DNA of 64,000 nucleotides from Anas platyrhynchos (lineage: Eukaryota; Chordata; Aves; Anseriformes; Anatidae): assembly GCF_047663525.1 (NCBI RefSeq), contig NC_092602.1, positions 8,119,501-8,183,500 on the forward strand, given 5' to 3'. Position 1 is the first letter of the stretch; each line of letters starts with the position of its first letter. This document shows positions 49,301 to 59,494 of this stretch, in pieces. Below the pieces are notes generated by a model. It made no database searches and was not told the origin of the DNA. It was given only the letters and a program-made list of their open reading frames with translations. Both the position numbers and the translations under genes were made by a program.

Positions 49301-52300
49301 GATACTTCCTCAGCAGTTCTGTACCAGTTGGGTCACCTAATCTTGAGAAAGAAGACAGAGAGCAATGAGGTTTCTTCCTGATGAGAAGAATGTGCTGATG
49401 TCTTTGCCCTGGTAATCAATGACAAGATGCATGGAACAGCACAAAGCTGAGGTTCAGATTGGACATTACAGAAGAGCTTCTTCACCACAGGAGTGGTGAA
49501 ACATTGAAACAAGCTTCCTACAGAGGTGGTTGATGTCCTGTACCTGTCAGTGTTTGAGGCGTTTCAATAATGCTCATTAATGTGCTTCACTTTTGGTTAG
49601 CCCTGAAGTTGTGAGGCAGTTGGACTAGATGATTTTTGAAGGTCCCTTCCAATTGAAGAATTCTGTAAAACGCTGGCTGCAGTCTACTACAAAAGTAACT
49701 ACAATCCACTGGATTTCAGGTCAGGTACAGAGCTTCTAGTCTGTAACTAAGACTACCTACTCCAAAACATGGAAGTGAGAATTACAATTGAACCAGTAAT
49801 TAACCATCCTGAGCAACCAAGGAAGATACATAGATTAGACATCAGACCTTATGTCACACCAAGCAGGCAAGCAGATACAGCTGTCATATATATAGCATGT
49901 TAATAGCCACAGCTGTTTCTTGATGAATCCTTGGCAGCTCCTACTTTCTCCCTTGAAACCCCAGAAACCAGACTCCCTGGAAGCTGGTACTTGACAAGAG
50001 CTGTCTTAATACTGTCAAGATATGACCAGTATTACTCCTACTCCACCAGCAGGAGCAGAGCACATACAAAAGTTTACCAAGCTCACACAGGCGCTGCAAG
50101 AGAGCTGTAACATGACTACAAACAAACCTAGTGTGGAACTGTGTATTCACTTAAGTAAAATGTAGTACAATTTAAATCCAAACAGTTTATTTTGCCCACC
50201 GGTGCAATTTCTAGCATTAAGAAACCATCTCTTTAGTGTTTAGCAGCCAACCAAATATAGAAGTGGACAAAACATTATTAGTAGCCTATGAATTCCTGGT
50301 ATGACTCAATACCAATTTTACCCCTTTTTCTCCCCCAGCTTTTCAGCTCTGCCTTTCAGATGGCCAATACCTTTAAGTGATACAATATTATTTCCCAACA
50401 AAAAGATCACTCAAGCCTTGTCTTTTGCTTCAGGATGATTAAAAGCAATGTGAGTTTAAGACAGAAGTTGAATCACCTCTATATCCAGCAATACACAATA
50501 CTACCAGAGAAGCAAAGCTTCTGTAAAGTTTGCCATTACCTTCTTTTAGTGAGGCTGTGCGTCGTCTCGTACGTTTTCTCCCTTTGTGATCTTCCTCCAA
50601 AATTTTATCATCAAAGCCTGTGAGCTCAATAGTTTCAGACTGACTTGTAGGACCAGCAGAGAACCACTCAGGTTCCTCTTCAGTATAAGAGTCATTCCGT
50701 CTCCGCTCCCCAAAGACACGTTTGCTGTCACCAAATTCCCTCTGAAGTAGAATATTAAAAATATTAACCATTGAATACAGTTTCAAAGCATTCTTCCCTG
50801 ACCTCCAAAGCAAACACCACCTTACATGCTCTTTTAAGGTATGCATTCAGCATGCTCCAGAAGCATTTCAATTTTAAACTTTGTGTTATGAAGCGGGAAT
50901 TCAACTGAAGGTTTAATTTGTTTTCATAAGAAGAATGGCTTAAATCATGAAAAGCTTCTATCTGCTGAAGCTAAGGACAGTGCTTGCTGACAACAGCTAG
51001 GTCAAGAACCATGAATTATTAGACTACACAGTATCTAATAAATCTAGCATGAGGTTTGCAGAATACACAGAATTGGATGTACCACAGTTAATCTGTCAGA
51101 AGGATTGAGAACAGTTTTTGAAGCTCTCAGTGCTCAGCCTTTGGACCATAACAGTGCTTCTAAGAAGAAATAGCCTATTTGTGGGGAACACTTTACTGTA
51201 ATGTAGTTAATCTGCCTCTGCTTTTAGTGCAGAGTGTCCAAAAACTAATTTAATAGGTAATCAGAAAAAGAAAGAACAAACCCTGAAGCGTTTATCTTTG
51301 TAGTCCCTGTCACGATCTCTGTCTCTTGCATCTCTAGAATCACGTATGTCTTTATCACCACCCCGGTGGTCTTTATCAAAGTTGCGAGAAGAGATAATTC
51401 TTCCACTGCCAATCCTCCGGCCACCAATAACACGGACACCATCATTTTCTTTTTCTAATGGGCTGCCTGATCGACGTGAGCTAACAGCTGCAGTTACATG
51501 ACAGCCACCTCCAAAGCTTCGTCTTTGTGGACTTAAGACTACATCCAAGTCATCTTCTTTCACTCGCTCTCTTGGATCTACAAATCAAAGATCACATAAA
51601 GACCATGTATTTGGTAAACAAAAGCTAGTTATCAGTAGAATAGCCTTCCATTCCACAATCTTGCTGCCAATCCAGAGGTTTTTGAAGAAAAATACACATG
51701 ATTTACTTCTGTGAGGCTAATTAAGCCAGACACCACAGAAAAAATGAAAGTTACAGTTGGATACTGAAGAAACATTGCTCTGTCACCTATGAAGTACATG
51801 CTTGTTCCCATCTAGACCTCCTAAGTACTTAATATTGAAGCACAGGGAAGTAACCCCCCTGCAATTGCACAACTATGTGTATTTAGTATTATATAGCAAG
51901 AATAGTATGATAAAACAACTGGCTGCTATGTTTCTTATCTTAGATAGGTTACCAGAATACTGAGAACAAGGTTATACTGAGAACCACCAAGATTTCCTTG
52001 ATCCTTATTTTATGTAATTTTTATGTAATTGATTTTCAGAGACTGTTTTGTCTTATTTATGTTACCCCCAAGGAAAAGTTTTGTCAAGAGCTTACGTTTG
52101 ATTTGGAGTCCTGTGCTGTAAGAATGCACTTACCTACTATCCTACGCATAAGAGAAGTCCGATCTGAATCCAAATCTTTTTTAAAGCTTTCCACTGGTGA
52201 AGTTCTTCCTGAAGTTGGATATAAAGATGCATGCCACTTCTCTGGATCCCAGACGCCATCACTACAAAAATAAAGTTACAAGATTGTCTACTACTTGTAG

Positions 52301-55300
52301 TGTAAGAAATACATCTTATTACTACTGCTGCTGAAAACCAGAATTTGCTCACTAGTGATCAGTACAAATGAGATGCATCTCCTATATCCAGCTTCTAAGT
52401 CTGACTTATACTTTATGACCTCATACATGGTATTCTGGATCATTTTTGGAAGCATAAGGAAGTACATAGTATATATTGCATTGTAGAAGGGACAACATAT
52501 GTTCCGCTAGGTATCAGTGAAGTTTGCCTGGTACACTGATAAAAATAACTCAAGTAGATCAAATGTCTCTGTTCTTAGGCATTCTGAAGGTTCTCCTACT
52601 TGTACAATAAAACCTGATATTATAGATCCTGCTGTTTAGCAAACTTACTTATAATCACAAGCCTAGAACATTCTCATTTTAATTTTTAGATGAGGTGAAC
52701 AGTCAACATGGAAGAGTAATCCATCAAGCAAATCAGCTTGTTAAAACAAGCCTGTTAGTGCTATGCATCCATCTATATTCTTAGTAGCATTTTAATAAAA
52801 CTGAGGACAGCGCTAGAACCATGCTGAAGCATGGATTTTGCATGCTTGCAAGACTTGTATTGTGTGAAGTTATTTTCTGCTGGATCTTGTTAGAACTTTT
52901 TCAAAGCACAACACTCCCTGAAGCATTCATTTTTTCCCTACTAGATCAGTACTTCTGAAAATCCTTTAGTATACTTGCATTGAAATCAGTAACTTCTCAG
53001 CTAAAACTTCTTGCTATTTAAACTTCTGTTTTAGAATAGATGCCTATAGTTTTTTGTATAATCAAGAAAATACCTGTCATATTTTTCAGATAGACAAGAA
53101 GGTCTTTGCTTAGAGTAGGGACGCTCTTTAATATCCAGCAGTTCCTCCTAGAAAAAGGAAGAAGTTAGCTCCAATGTTCACCTGGACAAAATTCAAGTGA
53201 CCCAAAATATCTGTTCCAGACTGCCTGTTCAATCTAGTTTGACAACCCCAGATTCTCAACATGTTTTTATTTCCTGTTAAATACTACAGTGAAAAGTTGA
53301 CATTAGACAGTTTATTTTGCCACTAAGCAAACCATCTCAGGCAATATAGTAACCCTTTAATCAGAACTATAGATCCCACCTCCCATTACTTCTATCTACA
53401 AAACTGGAGACAATGTAATGGCTGCTTGAGAATCAGGAATGAGACTAAGCTATAACACTGATATTTTGTAGAACAAGTGACTGACTCATATCAACACAGA
53501 AGAAATATCTGAGTGATTCAAATGTCCAAGGAATATTTTACTGGTGAAACATTAGAACAGTTAAGTATTTTTTTGTGAAAGCATTTATACAAGTCAGCAT
53601 AGGACTTACAGAAACAGATCTTAAACTTAGTTCTAAGCAGTTTAGCACCAGAAGGACTCTGTTTCTGAAGAAAGTCTGAAAACCAAAAATCAGTCTTAAG
53701 CAACAAAAGTCAGTAGAACAGCACTGTAGTGGCAGTGCCTAGCAAGTGATTCACATTTTCATCCCATGTCTACTCCATATTAGATGAAGAACCAAGTCTG
53801 CTTTTAATCTAAGGAACAAACTCTTAATATTCACTTATTTGAAGCACTAAGCCTTACTAGGTGACGTTCAATCCTCATTAACAATTGAGGGGCTGCTCAC
53901 ATCATACATGTTTACTTCCCCATTTCCCTCTACAGTTCAACTTACAAGACAGACTTAATTGATATTGGAGCTAGTAAGTTTAAGACAGCTTAAGACAGCA
54001 CTAAACACAGCAATCTTCATTCCATCTAAGATTCAGGTAGTAAAAAAAAAACAAACATTACACAACAGCAGTTACTGAAGTAGATCTGGAAATTCCAGCC
54101 AAGCTTGCCATTTCTGACCATCACCCAATTCCAAAATATCACATATAGCCACTCTACCCAACACCAAATTGGTGCTGAATTGTTATTTTGGTTTTCTTTC
54201 TGCCAGCTTCCAAATCTAGTCCTTAGTTTACTACTGCACATTCCTAATTATTTAATGTAGGCTAGCAATTTACTATTTAACTAGAGTTTGCCACATTTAA
54301 AAAAGCATTATAACAGTGTTATTACCAATTCTTTGACTTATAAGCTTGGTTGTAGTAAAGATGCACATTTCTAATTAAATTTACTCATCTTCCTTACATT
54401 ACCTTTCTTCAATCTGCCTCACTCCTGGCCGTACTGAACTGATTCAGAGCTGTGCAGAAATTGGTGGAAAGCAGGAAGGATAAAGAGATCCTAACAGCAG
54501 ATAACATATCAGCCAAACAGAAGAAGGGAATCTCTCTACTATTCTCCTGAGATTACAGTATTTGAACAAAAGCTTTCACACAACTACCTCCACAACTAAA
54601 ATCAGTTCACTAGCTACGTGCACTTGATACTTGAAAGATTCCAGGTGAAGCTTGGTAGCTGAACAACACCTTAACATGCACACAAATTTCCTCCCTGCCT
54701 TCAGCATCAGCCAGGTCTTCAGCAAAAAAAATAAAACTATTTTTCTTAGAAAGATCAGACAGCCAGGACAGCAAATGTTTAAATAAAAAGACTGGCCTTC
54801 CTGCTCACAGCCTCCCAAAATAAACCTTGATATACAAGGAAAATCAACCTTGTAATGCTATCACGTAAGTATTAACAGCACGGTCCATTACCAGACTTGG
54901 AAATTTACTATTTTGTTGGCCACGAGAGGGAGTCCAAAGACTTCCAATCAGAATTTATTGCAACTTTTCTATTGAAGTGAGGAGTGTTTGAATTGTTTCT
55001 TGGCTTTCATTTATGAGCTGTGCACCCGTGGAGCAACAGCTTCCAAAAAGCTAGAAGAAACAGCCTGGAATACATAACATTTTCTCATAAGAGTAAATGA
55101 ATGTTGCTGCCACAGCATGGTTTATTTTGTTTCTTCTGTTCTGCTTCAAAAAAAATAAAAATTCTCACAGTACTACTTTTAAGGAGGTGGAAGAAAGGGG
55201 GTTTTACCTGTTAAACAGTTCTATTCAAGCAATTTACAAGGATTTGGTGTGAACCGATTGTTGTCCTACCAGTAGTAGGTTAATATAAATTGTTAAAAGA

Positions 55301-56996
55301 ACTCAGTCCTCACTCCAAACCAGCAGTACATGTCCTGAAGCAGTGTTCCTCCCACCCTTAAATGGTATGGAACTGGATCATGTGAAAGTGGCTTATGATG
55401 TTGATTACATGATCAGGTGTATTTAAGTTATTATGCTTAAGAAAGAGTCTTAATATGACTCAGATACTTTAATAGATTGTTTTCTAGTGTTTATTCATAT
55501 TCATTTGCAACTCCTTGGAAACCAATAACTAAAGGAGACCTTTATTAGAGCTTTCTGACACTAATTCTCCAGCTTTTATCCTGATCAGAACTACAGTTCA
55601 GTTACTGAATCCACAACTGCATCACTTCCTTTGTACACTTACCACCAGCACTAACTGAACACAGACCAAAAAGCAGTCAGAATTTGAACCTGCACTCCTC
55701 TTGAAAGGAGCTGAGCAAAATCTGTGAAGACAGATATTGATTTGTCCAACAGTGAAAGTATTAAGACACCACCTCTCCTCCATTTCAGGGTTAACTAAAA
55801 GTTCAGAACCATACTACACATGGCATCTTAGAAGGCTAAGATGCACACCTTTTTTAAGAGGGAGAGAATTGGAGAGGCATGCTGTTCCCACGTAAGTTTT
55901 GCCTGTTCTAAAGTACTTGGCTTATTGTTGATGCCTAGTCAAAACAAGCTAGCTCTGCTATCTCAGCAGAGCAGTCACAATGATAATTTTCTTCTTAAAA
56001 AAACCCAACCTACTAGGACACTAACAGTTCAGAATTCCTCAAGCAAGATAACACAATCAGCAACAGCACACTGTTTCATTCTGTTCCACACTTCAAGCCA
56101 TTTGTTGTAAAGTGTCTCAATAGATTTCTACACAAAGCAATAACCACCTGTTCCCACAGCTTGCAGCAACAGGAAAGTCCATCATCATTAAAAAGTTTTC
56201 TAAAACCATGCTTCAGCAAACAAAATTTGAATCTTAAATGCCACAGTATATCAAACTTCCTCAGGGCTGAAAGGATCTTTATTTGCAAGTTACTCACTTA
56301 GGTATATGCATGAGGGGAAAAACAATAATTACCACAGGTGAACTACAGCACCTGTGTTAAAGTTTTTAACATTAAGGACTGGTTGGATTCATAGGTGTTT
56401 AGGCTTCCAACACTCAAATATGAACAACTTTAAGACTATGAAAAGCATCTCAGACACATGCTAAAGCTGCTGATAAGATCTGGTGTGCTGTATGTTCCAA
56501 GGAAGTGGCATCTACTTTAAGGAAACATTTTGGTCAGCTTCTTAAATGAACATTGCTGAAAGTCCAACTAAGACTATGAAATGCAAGTGCTCAGGAAAGC
56601 TCGTAGGACAACATACTTCAGCTGCTATCATAACCTCCCAAGCAAATGCTCTGAGGTGCCTGGCTATTAAAATAAGGTGGTGGGAAGCAAAAGCATATCA
56701 AGGACAGGGTTGTGGGTTGTACAGCTACCCCACATTTAACAAGTTGCTCGTTTTATATTATCTGGCAAATCCTAATCCATGCAAAGGCTTCTCAGAATTC
56801 ACCCTACTGCTCCCACCTCACAGAAACCTCTGCTCCCCCTTTATTTCTGAGACCAACAGCTCTATATACATCTCTTAAAAGAAAAAGAGAAACAGCTTAC
56901 TTTTGTGTAACGATGCGGGTATTTTGTCGCAGTTCTATTCAACTCCAGGAAAGCATCACCATTTTCAGCTTCCGTTGTGCCTCCTTTTTTATCCAT
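37335..56996 (-). CDS. EIF4ENIF1: EIF4ENIF1 (4E-T), eIF4E-binding translational repressor and P-body scaffold
   Basis: Eighteen coding exons in transcript order: 56996-56901, 53147-53074, 52261-52134, 51577-51282, 50741-50540, 49170-48995, 47711-47576, 47248-47069, 45007-44778, 43432-43361, 43006-42820, 41807-41728, 41409-41270, 41100-41016, 40141-40009, 38842-38498, 38288-38124 and 37561-37335. They join in phase to 983 residues (human 985 as I recall). The protein carries eIF4E into the nucleus and into P-bodies and represses capped mRNAs. Visible parts: eIF4E-binding YTKEELL (30-36), an Arg/Asp-rich run (about 175-198), the DDX6-binding Cup-homology segment with WFSAGPT...IELTGFDDKIL (about 224-246), and a conserved C-terminus (LAKWFGSDVLQQ...DELEYRQ) that binds LSM14 in human. 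All introns are GT-AG. Confidence 0.97.
43361..43432 (-). CDS. EIF4ENIF1: EIF4ENIF1 72-nt exon with tandem acceptor
   Basis: Reads QSLDSHLMSPPEMPGQPLSK then NILQ, exactly 24 codons between phase-0 introns. The acceptor region is CCTTAGCAG|AGCC or CCTTAG|CAGAGCC, a NAGNAG site. Skipping the whole exon also keeps the frame. Confidence 0.92.
44528..44600 (+). mobile_element. CR1 LINE 3' end fragment
   Basis: The stretch aacctgctttggcagggggg ... ggacccgatgatc ... gaggtcccttccaacccc ... aattctgtgatt is the well-known avian CR1 3' terminus. Only the last 75 bp or so is recognisable. It lies antisense in an EIF4ENIF1 intron (43433-44777). Confidence 0.85.
49360..49668 (+). mobile_element. CR1 LINE 3' end fragment, older
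   Basis: Diverged CR1 3' UTR sequence: gcacaaagctgaggttcaga, attggacattacagaagagc, ttcttcaccacaggagtggt, ttggactagatg and ggtcccttccaa, ending attctgt. No reverse-transcriptase frame remains. It lies antisense in the EIF4ENIF1 intron at 49171-50539. Confidence 0.8.
50540..50741 (-). CDS. EIF4ENIF1: EIF4ENIF1 Cup-homology (DDX6-binding) exon
   Basis: The exon reads REFGDSKRVFGERRRNDSYT, then EEEPEWFSAGPTSQSETIEL and TGFDDKILEEDHKGRKRTRR, ending in TASLKEG. The IEL and FDDK motifs are those of the Cup-homology segment that binds DDX6, and basic clusters on either side fit the nuclear localisation role. It is nearly identical to human. Confidence 0.95.
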
Positions 56997-57024
56997 GGCT
57001 ACTTCCAAGCCTTTGACCATGGAC
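56901..57024 (-). CDS. EIF4ENIF1: EIF4ENIF1 first coding exon with two in-frame start codons
   Basis: The acceptor TTTTAATTAG|GTCC opens an exon with ATGs at 57020 (MVKGLEVA) and 56996 (MDKKGGTTEAENGDAFLELN), in the same frame. I chose 56996 because human 4E-T begins at the matching place (MDRR...) and the context GTAGCCATGG is strong, while the first ATG has T at -3. The exon ends PHRYTK|GTAAGC, cutting the eIF4E-binding motif after its third residue. Confidence 0.9.
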
Positions 57025-57352
57025 CTAATTAAAACAAACAAACCATCAGGCTGAGACACCCGCTTCCAGCAGACACACTTTTCTCCCCGTTCAGGAAGAT
57101 CCTAAGCACTTAAACGCACCGAATAAACACACCACCACCCCCAACCTGTAGCTGCACCCCCTACAACATTCACCGTGCTCCCGGAGCCCAGCCCAGCCCT
57201 GCCCCACGGCGTTACCACCGCGAAGGTCCCGGGGAAGCAGCACAGCGGCACCCGGGACAGCCGAACGGCGGCCCCCCGGTGCGGGCAGCGCGGCCCAGGC
57301 CCTGTCCCGGGACAGCGGCGCGGCGGGGGCAGGTGACTCAGCGGATCCTCAC

Positions 57353-57790
57353 CTGCCGCGTCCCGGGGCCGTCCCCCCGCTCCTCACCGCGCCGGGCCTC
57401 CCGCCGGCAGCTCCCCTCCGCTCCAGGCCTCAGCGCCGCCCGCGGCGTTTCCTGCTCCCGGCCACCGGCTCCGCTCCCCCCCTCACGCAGCCCGGCGGCG
57501 CCGTGCTCGCTCCCCACCCCCCTTCCTCCTTCCTTCTCCTCCTCCTCCTCCTCTTCCACCACCGCCTCAGGCGCCCCGGGCCGGCGCCGTCCTCCCGCCC
57601 GCCTCCGCTCCCCTCACGCGGCCCCGGCCCCTCGCGCGCCCTCTCAGCTCCTCGCCCGCCTCTGGCTCCCCTCAGCCGCCGTAACCGGGGCCTTCCGCCG
57701 CCCGCCCCGCACCCATTTAACGCCCGGCGCGCAGGCGCGGAGCCGCGGGCTGGCGGCGAGGCTCCCCCGCGCGGCGCCTGACTGGAAAAA
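57353..57790 (-). other. EIF4ENIF1: Candidate EIF4ENIF1 non-coding exon 1
   Basis: A good minus-strand donor, CGGCAG|GTGAGG, ends here at 57353. It would join to the acceptor at 57025 of the first coding exon, leaving an intron of about 330 bp. The 5' end is a guess from the CpG island. Other donors in the same GC-rich DNA are possible. Confidence 0.45.
57729..57738 (-). promoter_or_regulatory. NRF1-like site
   Basis: The minus strand reads GCGCCTGCGC, one base from the NRF1 consensus, the same variant as in the DRG1 promoter. Confidence 0.4.
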
Positions 57791-58047
57791 AAAGCGCTGA
57801 AAGGAGCGGGGCCGCGCCGCCAAGCCGCTCGGTGCGGTGCCTCGCCGCCAGCCCCGCCGGGCAGCCGCCGCTTGGCCGCTGCGGTGCGTGAGGGAGCCCG
57901 CGGGGAGCGCCGAGGGCCTGCAGGCGCTGAGGGAGGGCAGCCCCGGGGAGGGGGGGGCGGGCAGCGGCCGGGCTGCGGCGTGAGGGGAGGGCGGGAAGCG
58001 GGGACGGGGCCGGTCAGGCAGACGCGGCTCCGGGCTCCGTCAGCACC

Positions 58048-58110
58048 GGGTCCCCGTCAGTCACGGCTCCGGGTCCCTGTCAGTCAGCGCCCCGCGTCCC
58101 TGTCAGCCCC
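58048..58110 (+). repeat. Short imperfect tandem repeat in the CpG island
   Basis: Three imperfect copies of a unit of about 23-25 bp built on gggtccc-y-gtcagtca. The last copy is partial. Confidence 0.6.
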
Positions 58111-58203
58111 GGTGCCAGCCCCCGGCCGCCGAGAGGAGGGGCGCAGACCCGCGGAGCCGGGTGAATAAAAGCGGGGCTGCGGTGGATAAAAGCGGCGGTG
58201 GAA

Positions 58204-58251
58204 TATTTATTTATTTATTTATTTATCTATCTATCTATTTATTTATTTATT
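58204..58251 (+). repeat. TTTA/TCTA tetranucleotide microsatellite
   Basis: About 12 tetranucleotide units, TTTA with an internal block of TCTA, at the edge of the CpG island. Likely length-polymorphic. Confidence 0.9.
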
Positions 58252-58749
58252 CTTCCCTGTGATCTCCGGTCGAACATGGGCGCTACAAAGCGGAGTGAAA
58301 TAAACAAACGTTCCTCGGTTTTGCTCTTCCAGGACTCTCGTAGCGGCGGGCTGTCACCGAGCTGCCTCCACGTTCCCCCCCGCTGCCTCCACAGGCGGGG
58401 AAGCGTGTGCCAGGCACCGGCTGCTGCCCGCGGTGCCCGCCCGGCGGCGGCGGGTCCGAGGCGGGCACCGCTCCTCCGCCGCTGGGGGGCGCTGCCGAGG
58501 GCGGCGCTGCGGCCCCTGTTGGTGGTGGGGAGCGGGGCTTAGCCCTGAGGCCCCGCCCCGCCACCACTCGGCGGGCTCGCGCCCGGGGCTCTGAGGCGGC
58601 CCTCGTGAGGGGGGAGCCCGGCCCTGAGGGGGAAAGGGCGGTGGTGAGGGGAGAGCCCGGCCCGCAGGGCACTGAGGGAGGTTGTTCTGGTCCCCTGCTT
58701 CTCCAGCGTGCCGCCACAAGCTGCATCGAGCCGTTAGGGTCTGGCTCGC

Positions 58750-59410
58750 TGCCTCTGAGGGGGTTCGTCCATTAGAGCTCAGGTCGGCTGCAGTGAGGTG
58801 TTTTTTTTTTTTTTTTTGCTGTCACAACTCCAGCCTCGCTTGTAGAAATTTACATTGCGGATCTCATGTTTGCAAGTAGATGGGTGGTTATAAACTCAGT
58901 TGGTCTCACGGTCCTTTTTCTGAGGCCTTTGGCCGGGTGTAAGGCGCTGTGTGTACAGAAGGTTTTGCTGGAGCTGGCAGGAATTTGCCATTTTCTTAAT
59001 TTTTATCTTTTTGAAGGCAGTAGGCAAGGGCCAGTAGTTTAAAAACAAAGCAAGAAATCAGTTTGGGCAGGTACCAATTTTCTACCCCTAGACAATTGAT
59101 GTAGTTCTAAATTGGGGAACATAACTTGCAGTCATCTCCATTTTCTACCACCTTTAGCTAGGCACAGTTGGTGGTTTAGGATCCCAACAATTGTGCCTGT
59201 CACCAGCAGACTGTGTCAGCACGCTATCGTTCAGGTCAGCAAGGCTGTGCGGATGGATGCTTTTTGTGTTAAACACCTAGAAATGCACAATGCTATTTGT
59301 ATGCAGGTTGGGTGAAATGAATTCCTGTGCTTCACAGAGTGCATTTGACATAAATCCATCTGATGGATTCATCACAAATAACACGAACTATTTTTTTTTT
59401 CTGTCCAAAG
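58750..59410. other. Probable SFI1 intron 1
   Basis: No coding frame was recognised. A T18 run at about 58801-58818 and the pyrimidine tract before 59410 are the only marked features. It presumably separates a non-coding first exon in the CpG island from the first coding exon. Confidence 0.4.
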
Positions 59411-59494
59411 CTAATAAACAACATTCCAGTGCAGCAAGTGCATTTATTCACTGCAGACTTGGAACTGTAGCAAAATGGAGAAATCTCAAAGCAG
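59411..59494 (+). CDS. SFI1: SFI1 first coding exon (20 coding bases)
   Basis: A strong acceptor (T12, then CTGTCCAAAG|C) at 59410 and a strong donor (AGCAG|GTAAGT) at 59494 bound the exon. The ATG at 59475 has A at -3 and G at +4 and reads MEKSQS plus AG. The next exon supplies A to complete Arg, matching human MEKKVDSR. A second acceptor, CACTGCAG at 59456, is possible and would change only the UTR. Confidence 0.75.

Larger units (their letters stand above)
57150..58720. promoter_or_regulatory. CpG island, probable bidirectional promoter of EIF4ENIF1 and SFI1
   Basis: A 1.5-kb CpG-dense block without TATA boxes lies between two genes transcribed away from each other. It holds an NRF1-like GCGCCTGCGC (minus, 57729-57738), a TGACTCAGC element at 57334-57342 and short tandem motifs at 58048-58110. 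The EIF4ENIF1 start is probably near 57.7-57.8 kb and the SFI1 start near 57.8-58.0 kb, but neither is fixed by sequence. Confidence 0.7.

Noticed and set aside
57279-57800. A 173-codon plus-strand frame in the EIF4ENIF1 CpG island
   Set aside because: Compositional Pro/Arg/Ser-rich frame across the promoter and leader of a minus-strand gene.
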